Position numbers and translations under genes: made by a program
Assembly: GCF_022647665.1 (NCBI RefSeq)
Contig: NZ_CP071872.1
Span: forward strand, 5,084,001 to 5,148,000
Reading direction: 5' to 3'
Source of the DNA: Streptomyces formicae
GTDB lineage: Bacteria; Actinomycetota; Actinomycetes; Streptomycetales; Streptomycetaceae
Length of the DNA stretch: 64,000 nt
Part shown: positions 49,079 to 57,865 of the stretch, one piece after another
How the letters are laid out: every line of letters starts with the position of its first letter
How positions within the stretch are numbered: the first letter of the stretch is position 1
The notes under the pieces: generated by a model
The model's input: only the letters and a program-made list of their open reading frames with translations
The model's database searches: none
What the model was told of the DNA's origin: nothing

Positions 49079-50356
49079 ATGAGTACGACCCAGACGCAGC
49101 CGAAGCAGGGCGAACGACCCGACGACACCGGCGCGTTCGCCTTTCTTCGCGCGCTCGGCCCGCGCGGCCGCCGGGCCTTCGGCGGCGCGTTCGGCGGATA
49201 CGCCCTGGACTCCTACGACTTCTTCACGCTGCCGCTGAGCATGGTGGCCATCGCCGCCTACTTCAGCCTCGACAGCGGCCAGACCGGGCTGCTGACCACC
49301 GTCACGCTCGTCGTGTCGGCCGTCGGCGGTGCACTGGCCGGGATCCTGGCCGACCGCATCGGCCGGGTCCGGGCGCTGATGATCACCGTGATCACGTACG
49401 CGGTGTTCACCGTCGCCTGCGGCTTCGCCCCCAACTACGAGACCCTGCTGGTCTTCCGCGCGCTCCAGGGCCTGGGCTTCGGCGGCGAGTGGGCGGTCGG
49501 TGCGATCCTCGTCGCCGAGTACGCCACGGCCAGGCACCGCGGCCGCACACTCGGCGCGGTCCAGAGCGCCTGGGCCGCCGGCTGGGCCCTCGCGGTCGTC
49601 GTCTACACGCTGGTGTTCCAGTTCCTCGACGCGGACACGGCGTGGCGGGTCATGTTCTGGACGGGTGCGCTGCCCGCCCTGCTCGTCGTCTACATCCGGC
49701 GCAACGTGACGGATGCGCCGGAGGCGGCGGAGCGCCGGCGCGCAAGCAGCGAACGCGGCTCGTTCGCGGCGATATTCCAGAGCGACCTGCGGCGCACGAC
49801 GCTCTTCGCGGTGCTGCTCTCCACCGGAGTCCAGGGCGGTTACTACACGCTCGCGACCTGGGTGCCGACCTATCTCAAGTCCGAGCGCGGGCTCACGGTC
49901 GTCGGCACGGGGGCCTATCTGACCTTCCTCATATCCGGCGCCTTCATCGGCTATCTCACCGGCGGCTGGCTCACGGACGTGCTGGGCCGCAAGAAGAACA
50001 TCGCCCTGTTCGCCGTGCTCTCCGCCGCCTGCATCCTGGCGTACACGAACATCCCGTCGGGGGCGAACGGACTGCTGCTCGTGCTCGGTTTCCCGCTCGG
50101 CTTCTGCATGTCGGCGATATTCAGCGGCTTCGGCTCGTTCCTCGCCGAGCTGTATCCGACGGCCGTGCGCGGGACGGGCCAGGGCTTCACGTACAACACC
50201 GGGCGCGCGGTGGGGGCGTTCTTCCCCACGCTCGTCGGATTCCTGGCGGGGAGCTGGGGCGTCGGCGGCGCCCTGGTCTTCGGCGCGGTCGGTTACGGCC
50301 TGGCGGTGGTGGCGCTGCTCGGGCTGCCCGAGACCCGCGGACGAGAGCTCGTGTAA
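49079..50356 (+). CDS. MFS transporter of the metabolite/proton symport type
   Basis: The 425-residue, 12-helix transporter has the MFS loop signatures GILADRIGRVRALMI after helix 2 and GWLTDVLGRKKNI after helix 8, and YPTAVRGTGQGFTYNTGR late on. It resembles the sialate/shikimate/aromatic-acid symporter group and, from its operon with pxpABC, should import 5-oxoproline or a related acid. ATG 49079 has gaggtg at 4 nt. It is the first gene of a four-gene operon under GntR control. Confidence 0.92.
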   Translation: MSTTQTQPKQGERPDDTGAFAFLRALGPRGRRAFGGAFGGYALDSYDFFTLPLSMVAIAAYFSLDSGQTGLLTTVTLVVSAVGGALAGILADRIGRVRALMITVITYAVFTVACGFAPNYETLLVFRALQGLGFGGEWAVGAILVAEYATARHRGRTLGAVQSAWAAGWALAVVVYTLVFQFLDADTAWRVMFWTGALPALLVVYIRRNVTDAPEAAERRRASSERGSFAAIFQSDLRRTTLFAVLLSTGVQGGYYTLATWVPTYLKSERGLTVVGTGAYLTFLISGAFIGYLTGGWLTDVLGRKKNIALFAVLSAACILAYTNIPSGANGLLLVLGFPLGFCMSAIFSGFGSFLAELYPTAVRGTGQGFTYNTGRAVGAFFPTLVGFLAGSWGVGGALVFGAVGYGLAVVALLGLPETRGRELV

Positions 50357-50388
50357 GGGCGGGCACGCATGCGAAAGGACCTTCCGGT

Positions 50389-51153
50389 ATGACCTGGGCT
50401 TCGATCGACCTCAACGCCGACCTCGGCGAGGGCTTCGGCCGCTGGCGGCTGACCGACGACGAGCAGCTGCTCTCCGTCGTCACCAGCGCCAATGTGGCCT
50501 GTGGCTTCCACGCCGGGGACGCGTCCACCATGCGGCAGGTCTGCGCCATGGCGGCGGAGCGCAAGGTGCGGATCGGCGCCCAGGTGTCCTACCGGGACCT
50601 GGCCGGTTTCGGCCGCCGGTCGATGGATGTGCCGGCCGCCGAACTGGCCGCCGAGACCGCCTATCAGATAGGGGCGCTGGAGGTGTTCGCCCGCGCCGCC
50701 GGTTCACGCGTCTCGTACGTCAAGCCGCACGGGGCGCTGTACAACCGCGTCGTCCACGACGAGGAACAGGCGGAGGCCGTCGTCGAGGGGATCATGCTCA
50801 CCGGCGAGCGGCTGCCGGTGCTGGGGCTGCCGGGCTCCCGGCTGCACACGATGGCCGAGAAGGCCGGACTCCCCGTCGTCACCGAGGCGTTCGCGGACCG
50901 GGCCTACCGGGTGGACGGCACCCTCGTGCCACGGGGGCAGGAGGGCGCCGTCGTCACCGACCCCGGCGAGGTGGTCGAGCGGTCGGTGTCCATGGCCCGG
51001 TTCGGAGTGGTCACCTCGCTGTGCGGCCGGCCGGTGGGTGTGCGCGCCCGCTCGCTCTGTCTGCACGGCGACACTCCCGGAGCGGTCGGCCTGGCCCGCC
51101 GGGTGCGGTCCCAGCTGGAGACGTCGGGGGTCCGGGTGGAGGCCTTCGTATGA
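50389..51153 (+). CDS. pxpA: 5-oxoprolinase subunit PxpA (LamB/YcsF family)
   Basis: The 254-residue protein opens with the family signature IDLNADLGEGFGRWRLTDDE and contains SANVACGFHAGDASTMRQ and YVKPHGALYNRV. PxpA works with the PxpBC complex to open 5-oxoproline to glutamate using ATP. It follows the MFS gene by 32 bp and its TGA overlaps the pxpB ATG. Length and motifs are complete. Confidence 0.96.
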   Translation: MTWASIDLNADLGEGFGRWRLTDDEQLLSVVTSANVACGFHAGDASTMRQVCAMAAERKVRIGAQVSYRDLAGFGRRSMDVPAAELAAETAYQIGALEVFARAAGSRVSYVKPHGALYNRVVHDEEQAEAVVEGIMLTGERLPVLGLPGSRLHTMAEKAGLPVVTEAFADRAYRVDGTLVPRGQEGAVVTDPGEVVERSVSMARFGVVTSLCGRPVGVRARSLCLHGDTPGAVGLARRVRSQLETSGVRVEAFV

Positions 51154-51779
51154 GACTGCTGCGCGTCGGCGACGGGGCGCTGCTGGTGGAGCTGGGCAGC
51201 GGCGCGGAGGCCGAGTCACTCCACGCCGAGCTGCTGCGCCGTCGCGCCGCGGGCACCCTCCCCGCGATACGGGAGATCGTTCCGGCGGCCCGGACCGTGC
51301 TGCTCGACGGGATCGCGGAGCCCGCACGGCTGGCCGCCGAGCTGCCCGGCTGGGACATACCGCCCCTCGCCCCGGATTCCGGGGAGGCGGTCGAGATACC
51401 CGTGCGCTACGACGGGCCCGATCTGGCGGAGGTCGCGGCGCTCTGGAGGGTCGGCACGGACGAGGTCGCGCGCCTTCACTCGGCGGCGGAATTCCATGTC
51501 GCCTTCTGCGGGTTCGCGCCCGGGTTCGGCTATCTGACGGGGCTCGGCGAGCGGTTCGCGGTACCGCGGCGGACCACGCCCCGTACCTCGGTGCCGGCGG
51601 GATCGGTCGCGCTGGCCGGGCCGTACACCGGTGTGTATCCCCGCTCCTCCCCCGGTGGCTGGCAGCTGATCGGGACCACGGACTCGGCCCTGTGGGATCC
51701 CGCTCGGGAGCCTGCCGCGTTGCTGTCCCCGGGTGTCCGGGTGCGGTTCGTGCCCGTCGGCGCGGGGGCGGGCCGGTGA
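51150..51779 (+). CDS. pxpB: 5-oxoprolinase subunit PxpB (KipI-type)
   Basis: This 209-residue protein has the KipI/allophanate-hydrolase subunit 1 features LLRVGDGALLVELGSG, EFHVAFCGFAPGFGYLTGL and PAGSVALAGPYTGVYPRSSP. It pairs with PxpC to phosphorylate and activate 5-oxoproline. The ATG overlaps the pxpA stop (ATGA) and its own stop overlaps the pxpC start (GTGA), so the three subunits are coupled. Confidence 0.95.
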   Translation: MRLLRVGDGALLVELGSGAEAESLHAELLRRRAAGTLPAIREIVPAARTVLLDGIAEPARLAAELPGWDIPPLAPDSGEAVEIPVRYDGPDLAEVAALWRVGTDEVARLHSAAEFHVAFCGFAPGFGYLTGLGERFAVPRRTTPRTSVPAGSVALAGPYTGVYPRSSPGGWQLIGTTDSALWDPAREPAALLSPGVRVRFVPVGAGAGR

Positions 51780-52675
51780 CGGACCGGGCCCTCGCGGTCG
51801 TGCGGGCCGGGGTGTTGACGACCGTGCAGGACCTGGGCCGTCCGGGATACGCACACCTCGGAGTGCCGCGCTCCGGAGCGCTCGACCCGGGCGCGCTGCG
51901 CCTCGTCAACCGGCTCGTGGGCAACCCGGAGGGGGCGGCGGTGCTGGAGACCACGCTGACCGGGTGCGCGGTGCGGCCGCGCCGTGCGGTCACGGTGGCG
52001 GTCGGCGGGGCGCCGTGCGCCGTCCGTGTGGCCGGCCGGCCGGTGGCCTGGGGTGCGCCGGTACGGGTGCCGGCGGAAGCGCTGCTGGAGGTCGGCGCCG
52101 CGGCGCGCGGCGTGCGGAGCTATGTGGCGTTCGCCGGGGGCGTCGAGGCCGAGCCGGTGCTGGGCAGCCGCTCCACGGATCTGCTCTCCGGGCTGGGGCC
52201 GGCGCCGCTCGAAGACGGCACCGTGCTGCCGTTGGGCGTGCCTGCCGGGCCGCCGGGCAGGCTGGACGGCACGCCCTGGCCGGCCCCGCCGTCGGAGCTG
52301 GTGCTGCGGGTGCGGCTCGGGCCGCGCGACGACTGGTTCACGGCGGCCGCGCTGCGGACCCTCGCCACGGGTGCCTACCGGGTGTCCGCGGCGAGCAACC
52401 GCATAGGGCTGCGCACCGACGGACCGCCCCTGGAGAGGGCCGAGCAGGCCGTGCGGGCCGAGCTGCCGAGCGAGGGCATGGTCCTGGGCGCGGTCCAGGT
52501 CCCGCCCGACGGGCGGCCCGTGGTGTTCCTCGCCGACCACCCGACGACGGGGGGCTATCCGGTGGTCGCGGTGGTCCGCGACGCGGACCTCGGGGCGGCC
52601 GCTCAGGCGGCGCCGGGCACGCCGGTGCGCTTCGTCCCGGCAGCCGGGCCGGGCCGGTCCTCCGGGGCGCCGTAG
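51776..52675 (+). CDS. pxpC: 5-oxoprolinase subunit PxpC (KipA/biotin-dependent carboxyltransferase-like)
   Basis: The 299-residue protein has the KipA/urea amidolyase-related signature LTTVQDLGRPGYAHLGVPRSG, then AFAGGVEAEPVLGSRSTDLL and PDGRPVVFLADHPTTGGYPV. It forms the catalytic pair with PxpB. The GTG start is translationally coupled to pxpB. Its last 73 bp overlap the end of the convergent hydantoinase gene, leaving no room for a terminator between them. Confidence 0.95.
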   Translation: MTDRALAVVRAGVLTTVQDLGRPGYAHLGVPRSGALDPGALRLVNRLVGNPEGAAVLETTLTGCAVRPRRAVTVAVGGAPCAVRVAGRPVAWGAPVRVPAEALLEVGAAARGVRSYVAFAGGVEAEPVLGSRSTDLLSGLGPAPLEDGTVLPLGVPAGPPGRLDGTPWPAPPSELVLRVRLGPRDDWFTAAALRTLATGAYRVSAASNRIGLRTDGPPLERAEQAVRAELPSEGMVLGAVQVPPDGRPVVFLADHPTTGGYPVVAVVRDADLGAAAQAAPGTPVRFVPAAGPGRSSGAP

Positions 52676-55600
52676 CCCCCGCCGCCCGGGGTGCGGACGA
52701 CGAGGACATCACCGGGAGCGACGTCCACCGAGTCCACTCCCTGGAGTTCCTCGACCGTGCCGTCCGCACGCTCCACCGCGTTGGCGCCCAGCGCGCCGGG
52801 GCGGCCGCCTGCCATGCCGTACGGCTGGACCCGCCGATGGCCGGTGAGCAGGGCCACGGTCATCGGCTCCAGGAAGCGGATCCGGCGCACCACACCGCAG
52901 CCGCCGTGCCAGCGGCCCGCGCCGCCGCTGTCCCCACGGACCGAGAAGGCGTCGACGCGCACCGGGTAGCGCCACTCCAGGATCTCCGGGTCGGTCAGCC
53001 GCGAGTTGGTCATATGGGTCTGGACGGCATCGGTGCCGTCGAAGCCGTCGCCCGCGCCGGAGCCGCTCGCGACGGTCTCGTAGTACTGCACACGGTCGTT
53101 GCCGAAGGTGACGTTGTTCATGGTGCCGGAGCCCTCGGCCTGGACTCCGAGTGCCGCGTAGAGCGCTCCGGTGACGGCCTGCGAGGTCTCGACGTTGCCC
53201 GCCACCGTCGCGGCCGGGTAGGCCGGGGCGAGCATCGAGCCCTCCGGGACCCGTACCTCGATCGGCTCCAGACAGCCGCTGTTCAGCGGGATGTCCTCGG
53301 TGACGAGCGTCCGGAAGACATAGAGGACCGCCGCCATCACCACGGACTTGGGGGCGTTGGCGTTGCCGGGCTGCTGCGGCGACGTACCCGTGAAGTCGAG
53401 CACCGCGCTGCGGGCCTCCCGGTCCACGCGCAGGGCGACCTGGACGATCGCGCCGCCGTCGGTCTCGTAGCGGTACGAGCCGTCGTCCAGCTCGGCGACG
53501 ATGCGGCGCACCGACTCCTCGGCGTTGCTCCGTACATGGCCCATGTACGCCTGGACGACGTCGAGGCCGAACTCGTCCACCATCCGCTCGAGTTCGGCGA
53601 TGCCCTTCTCGTTGGCCGCGATCTGGGCGCGCAGGTCGGCGAGGTTGGTGTCGGGGTCCCGGGACGGGTGCGGTGCGCCGGTCAGCAGCGCCCGCGTCTC
53701 GGCCTCCCGCAACCGGCCGTCCCGTACGAGAAGCCAGTTGTCGAAGAGGACGCCTTCCTCGTCGATCGTGCGGCTGAAGGCGGGCATGGACCCCGGGGTG
53801 ATGCCGCCGATCTCGGCGTGATGCCCGCGCGATGCCACCAGGAAGCGCAACCGGCCGCCGTCGTCCCCGAAGACGGGTGTCACGACGGTGACATCGGGCA
53901 GATGGGTACCGCCGTGGTACGGGTCGTTGATCGCGTATACATCGCCGGGTCGCAGCTCACCGGCGTTGCGCCGCAGCACTTCCTTGATGGACTCCCCCAT
54001 CGAGCCCAGATGCACGGGGATATGGGGGGCGTTGGCGATGAGATTGCCCTCGGCGTCGAAGAGGGCGCAGGAGAAGTCGAGCCGCTCCTTGATGTTGACG
54101 GAGTGCGCGGTGTTCTCCAGGCGGACGCCCATCTGCTCGGCGATCGCCATGAAGAGATTGTTGAAGACCTCCAGCAGCACCGGGTCGACGTCGGTGCCCA
54201 CGGCCACCCGGCCGGGGCGCGGCACCACACGCGTGAGCAGCAGGTGCCCGCCCTCACCCACCGCCGCTCGCCAGCCCGGGTCGACGACGGTCGTCGCGTC
54301 GGCCTCGGCGATGATCGCCGGCCCCTCGACGGCGTCGCCCGGAGACAGCTCCTCGCGCCGGTGCAGCGGGGTGTCCGTCCGGCCGCCGTCGACGAACATC
54401 GGCACGGTTGCCCGCACCTGGGGTCCTGCGTCGCTCTGCGCGGCCTCCTCGACGGCCACCGACCCGTGGGGACCCGCCGTCCCCACCGCCTCCACCGACA
54501 CCGCCTCCACGACGAGCGGCTTGTCCATCGTGAACGCGTACCTCGCCCGGTGGACGGACTCGAACTCCTCCCGCATCCCGGCGGCCGCGCCGAGCGGCAC
54601 CGGCAGGGCCGTGTCCGTGCCTGCGTAGCGGACGAGCACGCGTGCATGGGTGGTGATCGCCTCGTCGGGCACGGCGTCCTCGCGGAGTTCCGCGCGGGTG
54701 CGGTCGGCGAGTTCGCCGCAGAGCTCCTCGACCCGGTGCAGGGTGGCGTCGTTCAGCTCGGCCTCGACCGACTGCTCGCGCATGGCGGTCGCGTCGGCGA
54801 GGCCGATGCCGTACGCGGAGAGGACCCCGGCGAGCGGCGGCACGATGACGGTGTCGATGCCGAGCGCGTCCGCGACGGCGCAGGCGTGCTGGCCGCCCGC
54901 GCCGCCGAAGCTGGTCAGGGCGTAGCGGGTGACGTCGTGGCCGCGCTGGACGGAGATCTTCTTGACGGCGTTCGCCATGTTGAGGACGGCGATCTCCAGG
55001 AATCCGGCGGCGACGTCCTCGGGGGTCGGCTCGGTGCCGGTCGCCTTGCCCACCTCCTCGGCGAGGGCGGTGAAGCGCTCCCGTACGACGTCGGCGTCGA
55101 GCGGCTGGTCGCCGTCCGGGCCGAACACGGCGGGGAAGTGGGCGGGCTGGACGCGGCCGAGCATCACATTGGCGTCGGTGACGGTGAGCGGCCCGCCGCG
55201 CCGGTAGCAGGCGGGTCCGGGTACGGCGCCGGCGGAGTCCGGGCCCACGCGGTAGCGCCGGCCGTCGAAGTGGAGGACCGAGCCGCCGCCGGCGGCGACC
55301 GTGTGGATGTTCATCATCGGGGCGCGCATCCGTACGCCCGCGACCTGTGTGCCGAGTTCGCGCTCGAACTCGCCCGCGTAGTGCGACACATCGGTGGATG
55401 TGCCGCCCATGTCGAAGCCGATGACCCGGCCGTGCCCGGCCTGCTCGGAGGTGCGGGCCATCCCGACGACTCCGCCGGCCGGCCCTGACAGGACGGCGTC
55501 CTTGCCACGGAAGTGGGCGGCCTCGCGCAGCCCGCCGTTGGACTGCATGAACATCAGCCGGATGGAGCGGAGTTCGTCGGCGACCTCGTCGACGTACCGC

Positions 55601-56259
55601 CGCAGGATCGGCGAGAGGTAGGCGTCCACGACGGTGGTGTCCCCGCGTGGCACGAGCTTGATCAGCGGGCTGACCTCGTGCGAGCAGCTGACCTGGGTGA
55701 AGCCGAGCTCGCGGGCGGCGTCGGCGACCGCGGACTCGTGGGCGGGATGGCGGTAGCCGTGCATGAGGACGACGGCCGCGCTCGTGAAGCCGTCGCGGCG
55801 GGCGGCGGCGAGCTGCTCGGTGACCGCGCCCAGTTCGAGGGGGCGGACGGTCTCACCGTGTGCGTCGACGCGTTCGGGTACTTCGATGACGCGGTCGTAC
55901 ACGGCCTCGGGGAGGACGATGCGGCGCTCGAAGAGACGGGGACGGTTCTGGTAGGCGATGCGCAGCGCGTCGCGGAAGCCCTGGGTGATGAGGAGGACGG
56001 TCGGTTCGCCGTGCCGCTCCAGCAGGGCGTTGGTGGCGACGGTGGTGCCCATCTTGACGACGTCGATCCGGTTCGCCGGCACGCTGTCGTCGGGGCCGAG
56101 GCCGAGGAGCAGCCGGATACCGGCGACGGCCGCGTCGCGGTAGTGCTCCGGGTTGTGGGAGAGCAGTTTGCGGGTGACGAGATGCCCGTCGGGGCGTCTG
56201 CCGACGATGTCGGTGAACGTCCCGCCACGGTCGATCCAGAACTCCCAGCGCCCGCTCAT
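52603..56259 (-). CDS. Hydantoinase/5-oxoprolinase, fused HyuA-HyuB (OPLAH type)
   Basis: The 1,218-residue enzyme joins an N-terminal acetate-kinase-like ATPase half (HyuA: EFWIDRGGTFTDIVGRRPDG, GFDMGGTSTDVSHYAGEFER, FGGAGGQHACAVADALGI) to a C-terminal HyuB half (VDPVLLEVFNNLFMAIAEQM, INDPYHGGTHLPDVTVVTPV, MNNVTFGND). This is the architecture of eukaryotic and yeast 5-oxoprolinase, an ATP-dependent opener of 5-oxoproline; hydantoin or acetophenone-type substrates are possible. ATG 56259 overlaps the upstream SGNH gene by 4 nt with gggggga before it. It ends tail-to-tail inside pxpC, placing two unrelated 5-oxoprolinase types next to each other. Confidence 0.92.
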   Translation of the reverse strand: MSGRWEFWIDRGGTFTDIVGRRPDGHLVTRKLLSHNPEHYRDAAVAGIRLLLGLGPDDSVPANRIDVVKMGTTVATNALLERHGEPTVLLITQGFRDALRIAYQNRPRLFERRIVLPEAVYDRVIEVPERVDAHGETVRPLELGAVTEQLAAARRDGFTSAAVVLMHGYRHPAHESAVADAARELGFTQVSCSHEVSPLIKLVPRGDTTVVDAYLSPILRRYVDEVADELRSIRLMFMQSNGGLREAAHFRGKDAVLSGPAGGVVGMARTSEQAGHGRVIGFDMGGTSTDVSHYAGEFERELGTQVAGVRMRAPMMNIHTVAAGGGSVLHFDGRRYRVGPDSAGAVPGPACYRRGGPLTVTDANVMLGRVQPAHFPAVFGPDGDQPLDADVVRERFTALAEEVGKATGTEPTPEDVAAGFLEIAVLNMANAVKKISVQRGHDVTRYALTSFGGAGGQHACAVADALGIDTVIVPPLAGVLSAYGIGLADATAMREQSVEAELNDATLHRVEELCGELADRTRAELREDAVPDEAITTHARVLVRYAGTDTALPVPLGAAAGMREEFESVHRARYAFTMDKPLVVEAVSVEAVGTAGPHGSVAVEEAAQSDAGPQVRATVPMFVDGGRTDTPLHRREELSPGDAVEGPAIIAEADATTVVDPGWRAAVGEGGHLLLTRVVPRPGRVAVGTDVDPVLLEVFNNLFMAIAEQMGVRLENTAHSVNIKERLDFSCALFDAEGNLIANAPHIPVHLGSMGESIKEVLRRNAGELRPGDVYAINDPYHGGTHLPDVTVVTPVFGDDGGRLRFLVASRGHHAEIGGITPGSMPAFSRTIDEEGVLFDNWLLVRDGRLREAETRALLTGAPHPSRDPDTNLADLRAQIAANEKGIAELERMVDEFGLDVVQAYMGHVRSNAEESVRRIVAELDDGSYRYETDGGAIVQVALRVDREARSAVLDFTGTSPQQPGNANAPKSVVMAAVLYVFRTLVTEDIPLNSGCLEPIEVRVPEGSMLAPAYPAATVAGNVETSQAVTGALYAALGVQAEGSGTMNNVTFGNDRVQYYETVASGSGAGDGFDGTDAVQTHMTNSRLTDPEILEWRYPVRVDAFSVRGDSGGAGRWHGGCGVVRRIRFLEPMTVALLTGHRRVQPYGMAGGRPGALGANAVERADGTVEELQGVDSVDVAPGDVLVVRTPGGGGYGAPEDRPGPAAGTKRTGVPGAA

Positions 56260-57865
56260 TCCCCCATTCTCGCAAGGGGAACGTCGAGGGACAGCGAGGC
56301 GAGCGCGGACGAGAGGGCGTTTTCGGCGACGTGGTCGAGGCGCGCGCTGGTGCCGCGGGCCCAGTGGCGTACCTCGGAGCCGGCGAGCGCGATCAGCTGG
56401 GGCAGCAGGTCGGTGCAGCGGCGGGCCACCCAGGCGGTGCCGGCCGTCGCCAGCCAGGCCGCCTTGGCCACTCGGCTCGGCGCGGGCTGCTCGGGTTCGG
56501 CTCCGGGCGGGATGCCGAGGGCGAGGCCCTCCGCTGCGAGCAGCTCGTGGAAGCGGCGGGCGATCATTCGGTGTCCGCGCTCGCCGGGGTGGAGCCGGTC
56601 CGCGCTCCACATGGTGCGGTCATCGACCCAGGCCGCGTCGGCGATGTGCAGGTGGATGGCGCCGTACCGCTCGGACAGTGCGTGGACGACGGCGTTGACC
56701 CCCCGCTGGCGGCGGGCGAGCGGCCGGGCGAGCGGACCGGGGAGCGCGAGCATCGTGCCGGGGTCGGGCAGGCACGCGGTCAGCAGCCGGGTGCCGCTTT
56801 CGCTGAGCGCCGCGCAGACCTTGTTGAGCCGTACGGCGATGTCATGGATGTCGAACGTGTGCCGGAGCGTGTCGTTGACGCCGACGACGACCGAGGCGAT
56901 GTCGGGCGCGAACGCGAGGACCTCGGGCGTCTGGGAGTCGTGCACGTCGCGCGTGAGGGCACCGCTGACGGCGAAGTTCCGGAACTCCGCCGGTCTGCCG
57001 GCCTCCCCCAGTCCCTGCGCGAGCAGCGCGGCCCAGCCGCGCCAGGCACCGTCGACCCGGTCGCCGACCCCCTCGGTGAGGGAGTCGCCGAGCGCGGCGA
57101 AACGCGGGGGCGGGGGCGGGCGGCGACGGGGGCGGTGCGAATGCCGCGCTCCAGGGCCGGTGCGCCCGACACGGGCACGGCCACGGCCGGGGCTTCCGCG
57201 ACGGCGAGCGCCGGCGCCCTGTCGGAAGGCAGCGTGGCAGGGCGCGGCGCCGCGTCGGCCGCGGTCCCGGCGGGCGCCACCGATGCGACAACACCCACGG
57301 GCCGCGGTGACGGGACGGTCACGACGAGAGGGCACGTACCGCCCGTGGCCCCGGGCGCGACGACCGTACGACCGGACGCGGCGGGAGCACCGGACGAAGC
57401 GGGCGCGCCCGGACCGCCGGCCCGAGCGGGGGTGTCTGAAGGCACTCCTGCGGAGGCCACGGCACCGAGCTGCGCGGACGCCGCCTCGCCGGCCGTCCCG
57501 ACCGGCCCGGCCATCCCAGCCATCCCCGCCATCCCGACCGGCCCGACCGGCCCGACCGGCCCGACCGGCCCGGCCATCCCGGCCGTCCCGGCCGTCCCGG
57601 AGGAGGACATTCCTGCCGCGGCGACGGCGCCGAAGCGCACGCCACGGGAGGCTTCGGCGGCGGGCCCGGCGCCCGGGCGGTCGCTGCCCGCAGCCCCGGC
57701 CGCTTGGGCCACCGCTGCCGACGGGGCGCGCCGGTCGGCCGGTGCGGGCTCGGCGCCGACGCGCTCGGTCGGCGCTGTCGGTGCCGGCACCCCGGGCGCT
57801 GCCTGGATCGGCTCGCTCCGCGCTCCTGGCATCAGCTCGGCCGGGGGGCTCAGGTCCGTACTCAT
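56256..57865 (-). CDS. SGNH/GDSL hydrolase with Gly-X-Y repeat arm, frameshifted
   Basis: The gene starts at ATG 57865, overlapping the glycosyltransferase stop (ATGA). It first encodes about 250 Ala/Pro/Gly-rich residues that include 13 collagen-like Gly-X-Y triplets (residues 90-128). The catalytic SGNH domain, RFAALGDSLTEGVGDR (Ser block), VVVGVNDTLR (Asn block) and DRLHPGERGH (Asp/His block), lies in another frame from 57104. One missing nucleotide in the ggggg runs between 57104 and 57130 separates the halves. Without it the product would be about 532 residues. The domain would hydrolyse an ester, perhaps an acyl group on a sugar or wall polymer given the glycosyltransferase neighbours. 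No signal peptide is visible. Confidence 0.8.
57482..57598 (-). repeat. Collagen-like Gly-X-Y triplets (13) in the SGNH protein
   Basis: Codons for GTA, GMA, GPV and similar triplets follow without interruption, with a near-perfect 9-bp DNA repeat (ggtcgggcc type) in the GPV block. Repeat length is a multiple of 3. Confidence 0.9.

Noticed and set aside
51733..55488. 1,251-codon frame on the plus strand over pxpC and antisense to the hydantoinase
   Set aside because: Shadow frame; both real genes there are clear from motifs and overlaps.
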